The notes: generated from the letters alone by a model not told the origin. A DNA stretch of 64,000 bases from DATHTK01 sp035463295 (GCA_035463295.1 DATHTK010000115.1:1-64000), one strand, 5' to 3'. Shown: positions 42,241-50,945, numbered from the stretch's first letter. Program-made: numbers and translations.

Positions 42241-43002
42241 CTATTTTACGGCGTACCTGAGAAATAGTTCATCTCCGACCAGGTACACAGAGACGAGCTT
42301 CACGCCGACGTCCTCGAGCGGCGGGCCGTCGAAGATTAGGGAGCTCTCTTCTGAAGCCCCGCCGACGACCTTTGGCGCTATAGTGAGAAAGAGTTCGTCA
42401 GCGAGACCGCCGGAGAGAAAGGCGTGTCCAAGAATAGGCCCGCCCTCTACCAGGAGCGACCCGACACGGTGCTCTCTAGCAAGAAGCCCGAGAGTTTCGC
42501 GAAGGTCCACATTCCCTTCGGGGTCGACCGGCGCCGTCAGGGTTCTGACGGCGCCGGCGGCGCTCCCACCTGACGCTCCTTTCGGGCGCACGATCAATAC
42601 CTGCTGCCCCTCATGGATGACCAGGTTATCCAGCGGCACGTCCCCCGAGCTGGATAGGATCACCGCCAGGGGTTGAGCGCTCTCGACGCTAGATGCCTCC
42701 TCGTCGAGGCCGAGAGAGAGCCTCTCGGCCCGGACGGTGCCTGCCCCGACCATGACGGCGTCGACCTTCGAGCGCAGGGTGCGCATAACCCGCCTGTCGG
42801 CGTCGCTACCGAGAGAGGATGCCTTTCCCGACACCGCGCTCCTGCCGTCCACCGAACTCACCATGTTCATAATCACGTACGGAAGAGCTGCCTCCCGAGA
42901 TGGCGGCAGCTCTACTTCTGAGTAGACCTCCTCCTCTACCGGCACCGCCGTTGGCGGGTATAGTCTGATTCCCATACCATCCCAAGTTCGCTTCTGCGCC
43001 AC
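42241..43002 (-). CDS. RibD C-terminal/dihydrofolate reductase-family reductase
   Basis: The protein of about 250 residues is a stand-alone RibD_C-type reductase (dihydrofolate reductase fold). Visible are IMNMVSSVDGRSAVSGKASSLGS, VDAVMVGAGTVRAE, LAVILSSSG, and the C-terminal VGSLLVEGGPILGHAFL typical of pyrimidine reductases of riboflavin synthesis. There is no deaminase domain. Whether it acts in riboflavin synthesis or on another substrate cannot be told. The first possible start is GTG 43002; the ATG at 42975 gives a more usual N-terminus. It is the last gene of the leftward operon. Confidence 0.85.
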   Translation of the reverse strand: MAQKRTWDGMGIRLYPPTAVPVEEEVYSEVELPPSREAALPYVIMNMVSSVDGRSAVSGKASSLGSDADRRVMRTLRSKVDAVMVGAGTVRAERLSLGLDEEASSVESAQPLAVILSSSGDVPLDNLVIHEGQQVLIVRPKGASGGSAAGAVRTLTAPVDPEGNVDLRETLGLLAREHRVGSLLVEGGPILGHAFLSGGLADELFLTIAPKVVGGASEESSLIFDGPPLEDVGVKLVSVYLVGDELFLRYAVK

Positions 43003-43018
43003 CTGGTATTACAAGGTA

Positions 43019-44335
43019 TTATCGGGTTTTGTATGCCGCGTATTTGGCGGAGGTGTTCTTCGGGAGGCTCACGTCCATCCAGACGCCCTCGTGAGTGCTC
43101 TCCTGAGCGTGGATCTCGGCGAGGCCGTACAGACGGGCGGCGGCCGCGTAGTCGGAATGAGGGATCAGGACCTCCAACCTCTCCCTCTCGGAGGATATCG
43201 TGCGGTAGATCTCCTCGAGCAGGGCTTCGCAGCCGTCTTCCCCGTGGGCGGCGCTCGTCATCACGGCCTCCGGGTACTCCCTGCGGAGCCTCGACTCCCG
43301 TTCGCGGGAGATGAGATCTACCTTGTTCAAACACAGGATCGTCGGTCCGAGATCGCCGTCACCGGAGCCCAACGCCTCCGCAAGCGTCTCCCTGACCGTC
43401 CTGACCTCCTCGTAGAGGTCCTCGCTCGAGGCGTCAGCGCAAAGCACTCTGACGTCGGCGTCTCTTGCCGCCTCGAGCGTCGAGGCGAAAGAGTAGACCA
43501 GTTGCGTTGGCAGCTTCCTTATAAACCCGACTGTGTCTGTGACCACGAAGTCCGGCGACGCGCTACCGTGGCCGTCACCGTCGTGGTCGTTCTCCGGCCG
43601 GCTATCATTCCGGCCTTCGACGAGGCGGGTAGTGGTATCTAGCGTCTCGAACAGACGATCTCTCGTAGACCTCCCAGCGCCGCTGAGAGCGTTGAGGACC
43701 GTTGTCTTGCCGGCGTTGGTGTAACCCACCAGCGCGACAGTCGGAGGTCCACTCTCCCTCAGGCGTGCACCGCGCACCGCCCTCGCGGCTCGCTCATTCT
43801 CGAGCCTGCGGTTGATGGTCTCGATGCGGCGCCGGATCACACGCCGGTCGTACTCGAGTTGCTGCTCGCCCGGCCCTCGGGTGGTAACCCCACCGCCGCC
43901 GAGCCGGCTCAACTCCGGGTTTCTCCCCTTCACCCTCGGCAGTCGGTACTCGAGATCCGCGAGCTCGACCTCCAGCCGGCTCGCCGCGTCCCTCGCGTGC
44001 GCCTCGAAGATGCGGATGATCAACTCCGTCCTGTCGACCACCGTGACCCCAGATATGCCTACCGAACGCTCGAGCACCCGCGACTGCGAAGCCGTGAGCT
44101 CGTCGTCGGCAACAACGAAGTTAGCCCCGACCTCGACCACGAGCTCCCGCAACTCCTCGCGCTTGCCCCGGCCAAGGTAGCCCGTCCCATCCCTCCGGTT
44201 CTGCTCCAGAACCCCGGCAACCTCCAGACCAAGGGTCGTCGCAAGCCGCCCTAGCTCCGCCAGGTGCCGCGATTCCCCAGCCCCAACGAGTACCGCCCTG
44301 TCCCCACTCTTCTCCATATCAGCCGTCATGCTCAT
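43019..44335 (-). CDS. hflX: ribosome-associated GTPase HflX
   Basis: HflX splits stalled ribosomes. The 438-residue protein has the N-terminal ND1 domain (VGAGESRHLAELGRLA; TGYLGRGKREELRELV) and a Gly-rich linker (SRLGGGGVTTRGPGEQQLE). The G domain has GYTNAGKTTVLNAL, DTVGFIRKLPTQLV and NKVD. Between G2 and G3 lies an unusual insert of roughly 15 residues rich in Asp, His and Asn (NDSRPENDHDGDGHGS). The start overlaps the miaA stop. Confidence 0.94.
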   Translation of the reverse strand: MSMTADMEKSGDRAVLVGAGESRHLAELGRLATTLGLEVAGVLEQNRRDGTGYLGRGKREELRELVVEVGANFVVADDELTASQSRVLERSVGISGVTVVDRTELIIRIFEAHARDAASRLEVELADLEYRLPRVKGRNPELSRLGGGGVTTRGPGEQQLEYDRRVIRRRIETINRRLENERAARAVRGARLRESGPPTVALVGYTNAGKTTVLNALSGAGRSTRDRLFETLDTTTRLVEGRNDSRPENDHDGDGHGSASPDFVVTDTVGFIRKLPTQLVYSFASTLEAARDADVRVLCADASSEDLYEEVRTVRETLAEALGSGDGDLGPTILCLNKVDLISRERESRLRREYPEAVMTSAAHGEDGCEALLEEIYRTISSERERLEVLIPHSDYAAAARLYGLAEIHAQESTHEGVWMDVSLPKNTSAKYAAYKTR

Positions 44336-45219
44336 ATTGTATCATGCATACTACACTTCAATAGATCGCCCACATTGGCATCGGATGGGTTGGCGACCAC
44401 CTTCAGCGCTATGCGTCCTTCGAGGGTACGCAGGAGTTTATCGAACCAGCGAATCTGGCGTCTGGCGAGGCGACGGGTCCTAGCGGCGACAAGGGCGGAG
44501 GCTTCCTGCGGTGTAGTTTCACCGCGGAGGTGACCGAGGAGTTCCCGCAGGCCTATCGAGTCGAGGACGGACGAATTGACCCTTGCTCCGGCATCGATCA
44601 TGGCCTGCACCGAGGCTGCGTCGCGCAGTCCCTCCCGGACCATCTCGCGCGAGCGGGCTTCGATCCTTGCATCGAGAAGGTGTCTCTCGGGGCGCAAGTA
44701 GAAGCCCACGACTTCATAGCGGAGCTCGCCGTCCCACACAGAACCCCTTTCGGCCGCTCCGGCAAGCTCCAGCTCCTTCGCCCGCGCGGCGCGCCGCGGG
44801 TTGGGCGCCTCTGCCGAGAAGGCCCTGGCGAGCTCGCGCAGGCGCGGATCTACCTTCGGTGCCAGGGGGCTGTCCAGCAGGATCGCGTTCAGGTACATCC
44901 CCGTACCGGCGTCGAGCACGGCGGAGATCTCCACGGAGATACCAGACTTGGAGATCTCCTCTACGGCCCGCTCCCGATGCCTGGCCACCGTCCACTCCTC
45001 TGTGACGGACGCGACGCCGACGAGTTCGGCCGGTCTGCGCCGGTGCTGGTTGGTTATCGTCGGGATCTCACGGTAGACCTGCATCGAGTCGACGACCACT
45101 GTGGGGACTCGGGCGCCGCTCGCCTCCGACACGAGATCCGCCGCGCTGTCTGCCAGCTCGCTCTTGCCGCTCGCGGTCGGCCCGCAGACGACGAAGACCC
45201 TCTTTCGGGAGCGTTCCGT
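44332..45219 (-). CDS. miaA: tRNA dimethylallyltransferase (start codon uncertain)
   Basis: MiaA puts the dimethylallyl group on A37 of tRNA, which MiaB next door then methylthiolates. The P-loop VCGPTASGKSEL and the DSMQVYREIPTITN segment are clear. The frame is open from a TAG at 45237-45235, but no ATG, GTG or TTG exists before the P-loop: the first is GTG 45132, which would delete it. With a Shine-Dalgarno AGAGGAG at 45236-45230, an in-frame ACG at 45219 is a possible start (295 residues). A frameshift that would connect to the CTG overlapping the miaB stop is the other explanation. Confidence 0.85.
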   Translation of the reverse strand, partial: TERSRKRVFVVCGPTASGKSELADSAADLVSEASGARVPTVVVDSMQVYREIPTITNQHRRRPAELVGVASVTEEWTVARHRERAVEEISKSGISVEISAVLDAGTGMYLNAILLDSPLAPKVDPRLRELARAFSAEAPNPRRAARAKELELAGAAERGSVWDGELRYEVVGFYLRPERHLLDARIEARSREMVREGLRDAASVQAMIDAGARVNSSVLDSIGLRELLGHLRGETTPQEASALVAARTRRLARRQIRWFDKLLRTLEGRIALKVVANPSDANVGDLLKCSMHDTI

Positions 45220-45223
45220 CGGC

Positions 45224-46579
45224 TCAGAGCTCCTCTAGCAGCGGTTCTCCCGCGTAGAGCACGTGAGGACCGGCCGCCTCTATGCGGGCCCTCACGTACT
45301 CCCCGGGGTCCGCCTGCGTCTTGACGTGCACGGCGTGCCCACTCCACGTCTCGCCTATGGCCCTGCCGTCCTCGGTGCTCCCGTGTCTGAGGTAGACCTC
45401 CTCGACGCTCCCCACCTTGCGCTGGTTACGAGCGAAGGCGTTCTTCTCGACCGCCCTGAGCACCTCCAGGAACCTGCGCTGTACGATATCGGGAGCCACC
45501 GCCCCCTCGAGACTCGCCGCCTCCGTCCCCGCTCTCGGTGAGAACTTGAAGATGTAGGCGGAATCGAAGCCGCAATCCTCGACGAGCCTGAGCGTCGCCT
45601 CGTGGTCCTCCTCCGTCTCGCCAGGGTGCCCGATTATCAGGTCCGTGCTGAGGGTGCCGTCGGGGACGTGCTCCCTGAAGACCTCCACCTTCCTGCGGTA
45701 GCGCTCCGCCTTGTACCCGCGGTGCATCACCCGCAACATCCTGTCAGAGCCCGACTGCACCGGCAGGTGTAGCCGCTTCACGATCGTCTCCTTCTCGCCG
45801 ATCGCGCGCAGCGTACGGTCCTCCATGTTGGACGGGTGGCTCGTCGTGAACCACACGCGCGGCGCCTCGTCCGCAACCCGCTCCAAAAGGTCGCAGAACC
45901 GACGCCCTTCGTGCCGCCAGGCGTCGACCGTCTGCCCGAGAAGCGTCACATAGCGCCCGCCACCCGCGACGAGAGCCCGTACCTCCGTGAGCACGTTCTC
46001 CAGCGGTCGACATGCCATCCTGCCCCTGACGCTCGGTACTATGCAATAGCTGCACTGGTAGTTGCACCCCGTCATTATGGTCACAAAGGCAGCATGCTCC
46101 CCCTCGGTCCCCGGTAGCTCGGGCGTGTAGGTCTCCTGCATGCCCGGCAACCCGACGAACTCCGCTAACTCGTATGTATTATGAGTACCCAATACGAGGT
46201 CTATATTATAGAGGCGTTGGAGGTCGGCGGCCTCATCGGAGGCGCCGATGCAGCCTGTCAGGGCGACTCTCTTCACGCGGCCCTCGCGCCTGAGGCGGTT
46301 GAGCTCGCCGAGGTGGCCGCGGACGCGGTCGACGGCGTTCTCGCGCACGTAGCAGGTGTTCAGGATAACGAGGTCCGCCTCCTCGTAGGCGTGGACCTCG
46401 GCGTACCCGGCGTCGAGGATCATGCGCCGCATCCGGTCCGAGTCGTGGACGTTCATCTGGCAGCCGAACGTCCTTATGCACGCCGTCTTGGTGCCCGCAG
46501 GTACCCCGTCATTCGGCTTCCGCGAGAGCCCTATCGGCGGCGTCTGGGGCAGGGGTGGTCTCCGATCTCTGCTACTCAT
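45224..46579 (-). CDS. miaB: tRNA-2-methylthio-N6-dimethylallyladenosine synthase
   Basis: MiaB is a radical SAM methylthiotransferase with two 4Fe-4S clusters. The 451-residue protein has the N-terminal UPF0004 domain (TFGCQMNVHDSDRM, LNTCYVRENA, LTGCIGASD), the radical SAM triad GCNYQCSYCIVPSVRGR, and a C-terminal TRAM domain. It overlaps the GHKL gene start by eight bases and precedes miaA. An ATAATAC copy (46176-46182, - strand) lies in the HNTY codons at another C-rich to G-rich change. Confidence 0.96.
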   Translation of the reverse strand: MSSRDRRPPLPQTPPIGLSRKPNDGVPAGTKTACIRTFGCQMNVHDSDRMRRMILDAGYAEVHAYEEADLVILNTCYVRENAVDRVRGHLGELNRLRREGRVKRVALTGCIGASDEAADLQRLYNIDLVLGTHNTYELAEFVGLPGMQETYTPELPGTEGEHAAFVTIMTGCNYQCSYCIVPSVRGRMACRPLENVLTEVRALVAGGGRYVTLLGQTVDAWRHEGRRFCDLLERVADEAPRVWFTTSHPSNMEDRTLRAIGEKETIVKRLHLPVQSGSDRMLRVMHRGYKAERYRRKVEVFREHVPDGTLSTDLIIGHPGETEEDHEATLRLVEDCGFDSAYIFKFSPRAGTEAASLEGAVAPDIVQRRFLEVLRAVEKNAFARNQRKVGSVEEVYLRHGSTEDGRAIGETWSGHAVHVKTQADPGEYVRARIEAAGPHVLYAGEPLLEEL

Positions 46580-47513
46580 ATTCGTCCTCCGGCTCGTAGA
46601 CGCGGGCTCGCACGATAACCTCCCCGGGTCGGGTCTCTACGCCGAGGTCCTCGATCTCGAGGTAGCCCGCCCTCGCCGCCCGCGTTAGTATATCCTCGAT
46701 CCTCGCCCTTTCCTCCTCCCCTACCCACAGCACAGGCCCAGCCCTCTCCGCCCGCCTCGCCCGCCTCTCCTTGCTCCCGAGCCCTACCTCCCAACTTACC
46801 CGGGATACCGGCCGAACCTCACCGCGCACAATCCTCTGTACCGTCCGTACCGACATCCTCAACCCCAGACCTCTCGCCCGATCGCGCACCTCCTTCGCGC
46901 CGGTCGTATCCAGTCTAGGTATTATGTGGTTATCCAGCAGAGTGGCGAGGATCTGGGGTGGGGAGCCGTAGTAGAGGGGCAGGTCGGGGTTAGCGCGGGC
47001 GAAGTCCTGGAGTGTAGCGAGGATGTTCGTCTTGGAGGGACGGGACGAAGACTGGAGGGCGCGTTCGGGGAGGAGGTGGGTATCGATAGTGACGCCCATC
47101 GAGGTGGGCGTCGAGGCGGAGAAGACCCTGGCGTCGAGGGAGAAGTTTCGGATGTGGTAGAGGGAGAGGCCGGCGCCGTGCGGGACGCCATACGGGATGG
47201 CACGGGGTTCGACTCCGGAGGGGGGATCGAGGGCGGGGTCGAGGTGCCGGCTGGTGACGCCGGGCTCGAAGATCAGATCCGTATAAGCTTCGGGGATGCC
47301 GGCGCCGTCGTCGAGGACGGTCAGGGTCCTGTAGCGGCGCCCCTTGAGGCTGGTAGCGACGAAGACGTGGGAGGCCCCGGCGTCACGGGCGTTGCGCAGC
47401 AGTTCGAGGAGGACGTCCTCCACGCAGTTTACCCGCGAAGGACCGCGGCGGGCCCCCTCGACGCCGGTCAGGCGCGCGAAGCCCTCTCCGAGGTCCCTGT
47501 AGGGGCCTTCCAC
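46572..47513 (-). CDS. orphan GHKL-family ATPase
   Basis: The 313-residue protein has the three ATP-binding boxes of the GHKL fold: N-box ELLRNARDAGASHVFV (~35-50), G1 DDGAGIPEAYTDLIFEPGVTSR (~67-88) and G2 VPHGAGLSLYHIR (~109-121). No histidine-phosphotransfer, sensor or MutL-type domain is visible. The second half contains a helical region and an HTH-like stretch with MSVRTVQRIVRGEVRPVSR, then a basic, acidic-ended tail. The N-box is closest in style to MutL, but the TSR/GAGLSL pattern is more like kinases or topoisomerase VI. Function unknown. It lies between rny and miaB in the same operon. Confidence 0.8.
   Translation of the reverse strand: MEGPYRDLGEGFARLTGVEGARRGPSRVNCVEDVLLELLRNARDAGASHVFVATSLKGRRYRTLTVLDDGAGIPEAYTDLIFEPGVTSRHLDPALDPPSGVEPRAIPYGVPHGAGLSLYHIRNFSLDARVFSASTPTSMGVTIDTHLLPERALQSSSRPSKTNILATLQDFARANPDLPLYYGSPPQILATLLDNHIIPRLDTTGAKEVRDRARGLGLRMSVRTVQRIVRGEVRPVSRVSWEVGLGSKERRARRAERAGPVLWVGEEERARIEDILTRAARAGYLEIEDLGVETRPGEVIVRARVYEPEDEYE
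46919..46925 (-). repeat. ATAATAC motif at a sharp C-rich to G-rich switch (GHKL gene)
   Basis: Exact motif copy on the - strand, at Ile-Ile of the ATPase. On the + strand, 46741-46800 holds 35 C and 8 G, whereas 46981-47040 holds 10 C and 28 G (hand counts). Confidence 0.6.
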
Positions 47514-47544
47514 GCTCTCTCGCTCTAGGGCGGGGTTATCCGGC

Positions 47545-49089
47545 TCAACGCGCCACCTCGCTCACGCGGCTCTCGCGGATAACGGTGACTTTGATCTGGC
47601 CGGGGTACTCGAGGTCGGCTTCTATCTGCTTGGAGATATCGTAGGCGAGCTTCGCCGCTATGCGATCGTCGACCTCAGAGGGCTGAACCATCACCCGGAT
47701 CTCACGCCCCGCCTGGATGGCGTAGGCCTTGTCCACCCCGCGGTGAGAGAGGGCTATGTCCTCCAGCGAGCGCAGGCGCTCCAGATATAGTTCGGTGGTC
47801 TCGCGCCGGGCGCCGGGACGGGCGGCCGAGACGGCGTCGGCGGTGGCGACCAGCACGTCCTCGACGGTCTCCATCTCGATCTCGTGGTGGTGCGCGGAGA
47901 TGGCGCGCACCACGTCGTCGGACTCGCCCCTCTTCTTGGCGAAGCGGCCACCTATAAGAGCGTGGGTCCCCTCGACCTCGTGGTCGAGGGCCTTGCCGAC
48001 GTCGTGCAAAAGGGCGGCGCGGCGCGCGATCTTGATATTGGCCCCGAGCTCGGCCGCCATCAGGCCGCAGAGGTTCGCCGTCTCGACCGAGTGCGCGAGG
48101 ACGTTCTGCCCGTAGGAGGTGCGGTACTTCAAGGCACCGAGGAGGCGCTGAAGGTCGTTGTGCATGCCGCCGGAGATCTTGGCGTCGTAGAGCGCCTGGC
48201 GGCCGGCGGCTTTGATCTCCTTCTCAACGTCCTTGCGCGCCTTCGCGACTATCTGCTCGATGCGTCCCGGGTGGATCCGACCGTCCTGCACGAGCCTCTC
48301 CATCGCGACGCGGGCGATCTCCCGCCGCACCGGGTCGAAGCACGAGATCACGACCGTCTCCGGCGTGTCGTCGATGATGACGTCGACGCCGGTGGCAGCC
48401 TCGAATGCGCGGATGTTCCTCCCCTCGCGGCCGATGACCCGGCCTTTCATGTCGTCGGAGGGGAGCGCTATAGCCTTGACGGTGGACTCGGAGGTGAGGT
48501 CGGAGGCGAGACGCTCCATCGTCGTCGAGATTATGCGCCGGGCCTCCAGATCCGCCTTCTCTTCGGCCTCGAAGGTGCGCTCGCGCACGAGGCGTCCCAG
48601 CTGCCCTTCGAGCTCCGACTCGAGGCCCTCGAAGAGCCGCTTCTCCGCCTCGTCGCGGGTCAGGTTGGAGATCTCCTCGAGCACCTTGAGCTGCTCGGCC
48701 TCCCGTCTCTTGAGCTCCTCTTCGCGGCTGCGCAGCGCCTCCTCGGCCTCCGAGAGCCGGCGCCGGCGCTCGTCGAGCTCGCCCTCGCGCCGGTCGAGGG
48801 CGGTGTCGCGGTTGTCCAGACGCTCCTCGACGCGCGCGATCTCCGCCCGGCGAGTGCGCACCTCGGCTTCGGCCTCGTCCTTTATCTTTAGGGCCGCCTC
48901 CTTGGCGGCGACCTCTGCCTCCCGGCTCCTCGCCTCGGCCTCCCGGTTGGCATCCTCCACGATGGAGCGCGCGTCCGCGCGCGCCTCGGCCTGACGCGAC
49001 GCCAGTCTCGAACTGCACACGAAGTATCCCAGGACCACGCCGGCGACGAGACCGCCGACCAGCCCCAGGACCAGTAACAGAAAGTTCAC
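47545..49089 (-). CDS. rny: ribonuclease Y
   Basis: RNase Y is a membrane-anchored endonuclease that starts mRNA decay. The 514-residue protein has an N-terminal membrane helix (LLLVLGLVGGLVAGVVLGYF), a long coiled coil rich in Glu/Arg/Ala (~30-190), a KH domain (GREGRNIRAFEAATGVDVII) and an HD domain with LLHDVGKALDHE. The start is GTG 49089, with GGAGG seven bases before it and a large hairpin immediately upstream. Confidence 0.96.
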   Translation of the reverse strand: MNFLLLVLGLVGGLVAGVVLGYFVCSSRLASRQAEARADARSIVEDANREAEARSREAEVAAKEAALKIKDEAEAEVRTRRAEIARVEERLDNRDTALDRREGELDERRRRLSEAEEALRSREEELKRREAEQLKVLEEISNLTRDEAEKRLFEGLESELEGQLGRLVRERTFEAEEKADLEARRIISTTMERLASDLTSESTVKAIALPSDDMKGRVIGREGRNIRAFEAATGVDVIIDDTPETVVISCFDPVRREIARVAMERLVQDGRIHPGRIEQIVAKARKDVEKEIKAAGRQALYDAKISGGMHNDLQRLLGALKYRTSYGQNVLAHSVETANLCGLMAAELGANIKIARRAALLHDVGKALDHEVEGTHALIGGRFAKKRGESDDVVRAISAHHHEIEMETVEDVLVATADAVSAARPGARRETTELYLERLRSLEDIALSHRGVDKAYAIQAGREIRVMVQPSEVDDRIAAKLAYDISKQIEADLEYPGQIKVTVIRESRVSEVAR

Positions 49090-49103
49090 AGGTTTTCCTC
49101 CAG

Positions 49104-49138
49104 CGGGCCGCCGCGAGGGATACCCTCGCGGCGGCCCG
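49104..49138 (-). promoter_or_regulatory. 16-bp perfect hairpin in the rny leader
   Basis: CGGGCCGCCGCGAGGG and its exact complement are separated by only ATA, giving a 16-bp stem with a 3-base loop. It ends about five bases before the GGAGG of rny and lies 20 bases after the recX stop. There is no U-tract. It may terminate recA-recX transcripts, or control rny by structure or cleavage. Confidence 0.75.
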
Positions 49139-49158
49139 GCATCATGTTCGCTTGACCG

Positions 49159-49800
49159 TTATCCCCCAGCCTCTCGAGACGCCGTGCCGCCGTACTCGCG
49201 GGCGACCTCGGCGCAAACCTCCGCCGAATCGCCCCGGCGCATCAAGCAGCCGTAGACCCTCCGCGCCTCGGCCTGGGCCTCGGCGTCACAGGCTCCCCGC
49301 TTATTATACCGCCGGGCGGCCGCGGAGAAAGCCGCCGCCCGCTCGTCCGTCCGAGCGAACTCCTCTTCGACCGTCTCCCGTGCGATCTCGGGGTCGACGC
49401 CGCTGCGCAGCAGCTCGATAGATACCCTCCGTGGGCCGTACCTGCGCGCCTTCTCGCGCGCCTTGAGGCGGGCGAACTCCTCGTCGTCGAGGTATCCGAG
49501 CTCCCCGAGGCGCCAGATCACACCCTCGACGGTCTCCTCACCGTACCCGTAGCGCCGCAGCCGATCCGCAACCTCCTTCTCGGAGCGGGCCCGGTAACCG
49601 AGGTAGTGGAGCGCCCGGCTCATGGCAAGCGCCCTCTCCCCCACCGCCCGGATCTCCCGCAACTCCTCGCCCGAGAGAGCAACCCCCTCCCGGAGGCCCC
49701 GCTCGGCGGCTACGCTCGCGTCTATCTCCGCCCAGTACTCCCCATCGACCCAGACGCGCGTCCTCCCGCGCCGCTCGCGCATGCCGGTGACCTCGGGCAC
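49159..49800 (-). CDS. recX: regulatory protein RecX
   Basis: RecX binds and restrains RecA filaments. The 213-residue protein shows the three-helix repeats of the family: ALHYLGYRARSEKEVADRL, VIWRLGELGYLDDEEFARL, and RRVSIELLRSGVDPEIARETV. It follows recA by 48 bases. The start appears to be GTG 49800. Confidence 0.94.
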   Translation of the reverse strand: MPEVTGMRERRGRTRVWVDGEYWAEIDASVAAERGLREGVALSGEELREIRAVGERALAMSRALHYLGYRARSEKEVADRLRRYGYGEETVEGVIWRLGELGYLDDEEFARLKAREKARRYGPRRVSIELLRSGVDPEIARETVEEEFARTDERAAAFSAAARRYNKRGACDAEAQAEARRVYGCLMRRGDSAEVCAEVAREYGGTASREAGG

Positions 49801-49848
49801 GATATGAGTCCCCGGGCTACCCCAGGCGCTCCGAAACCCCTGACACCC

Positions 49849-50895
49849 CTACAACGCCCGCCCGGCCGGCTCCATCGGAACCTCCTCTGACTCCTCGGCT
49901 CCGCCATCGGTTCCGCTCAGGCCGAGCTTGTCGTAGACGTCGTCGAGGATGCGCCCGCGTACCTCGTCGTTCTCCTTGAGGAACTGCTTGGCGTTCTCGC
50001 GACCCTGCCCAAGCCGCTCGTCGCCGTAGGCAAACCAGGCGCCGCTCTTCTGGACCACGCCGTGCTCGATGCCGACGTCGAGCAGGCTCCCCTCCTTCGA
50101 GATGCCCTCGCCGTACATGACGTCGAACTCCACCGTCTTGAACGGCGGCGCCACCTTGTTCTTGACGACCTTCACCCTCGTCTGGTTGCCAACCGCATCG
50201 TTGCCGACCTTGAGCGACCCAATGCGCCGGATGTCCAGCCGCACGCTCGAATAGAACTTCAAGGCCCGTCCCCCCGGCGTCGTCTCCGGCGAGCCGAACA
50301 TAACCCCGATCTTCTCCCGGAGCTGGTTGATGAAGACCGCCGTCGTCCCCGAGCGACTCAGCGAGCCCGAGAGCTTCCTCAGCGCCTGGCTCATGAGCCG
50401 GGCCTGCAGCCCCACGTGAGAGTCACCCATCTCACCTTCGATCTCAGCTCTAGGCACGAGGGCGGCTACGCTGTCCACGACGACGACGTCGAGGGCGCCG
50501 CTACGGACGAGGGTATCGGCGATCTCGAGCGCCTGCTCGCCGTTATCTGGTTGGGAGAAGTAGAGGTTTTCGAGGTCCACCCCGATAGCCTGGGCGTAGG
50601 TAGGATCGAGGGCGTGCTCGGCGTCGATAAAGGCGGCGAGGCCGCCGGCCTTCTGGGCTTCGGCGATGATGTGCAGGGCGAGGGTAGTCTTACCGCTGGA
50701 TTCGGGGCCGAAGATCTCGACTATGCGCCCGCGCGGCACGCCGCCGACGCCCAAAGCCAGGTCGAGGGCGAGGGCACCGGTCGGGATGCAGGCGATCCTC
50801 GGCCGCTCCTCGTCGCCCATGCGCATGATCGAACCCTTCCCGAACTGCCGCTCTATCTGGGTGACGGCCGCGTCTATGGCCTTGCTCTTGTCCAA
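49849..50895 (-). CDS. recA: recombinase RecA
   Basis: RecA drives homologous strand exchange. The 348-residue protein has Walker A GPESSGKTTL, the MAW-type LGVGGVPRGRIVEIFG, Walker B LDVVVVDSVAALVP, loop regions ALRKLSGSLSRSGTTAVFINQ and the signature ALKFYSSVRLDIRR, then an acidic C-terminus. The start is TTG 50895, with GGAGG at good distance. No intein. A promoter with a consensus -10 lies just upstream; no actinobacterial LexA box (GAAC-N4-GTTC) is visible between recA and rodZ. Confidence 0.97.
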   Translation of the reverse strand: MDKSKAIDAAVTQIERQFGKGSIMRMGDEERPRIACIPTGALALDLALGVGGVPRGRIVEIFGPESSGKTTLALHIIAEAQKAGGLAAFIDAEHALDPTYAQAIGVDLENLYFSQPDNGEQALEIADTLVRSGALDVVVVDSVAALVPRAEIEGEMGDSHVGLQARLMSQALRKLSGSLSRSGTTAVFINQLREKIGVMFGSPETTPGGRALKFYSSVRLDIRRIGSLKVGNDAVGNQTRVKVVKNKVAPPFKTVEFDVMYGEGISKEGSLLDVGIEHGVVQKSGAWFAYGDERLGQGRENAKQFLKENDEVRGRILDDVYDKLGLSGTDGGAEESEEVPMEPAGRAL

Positions 50896-50945
50896 TGCAT
50901 CCTCCGTAAAGAAGCGTCTCGGTGGTAAGTATCGTCTCGCACGGG

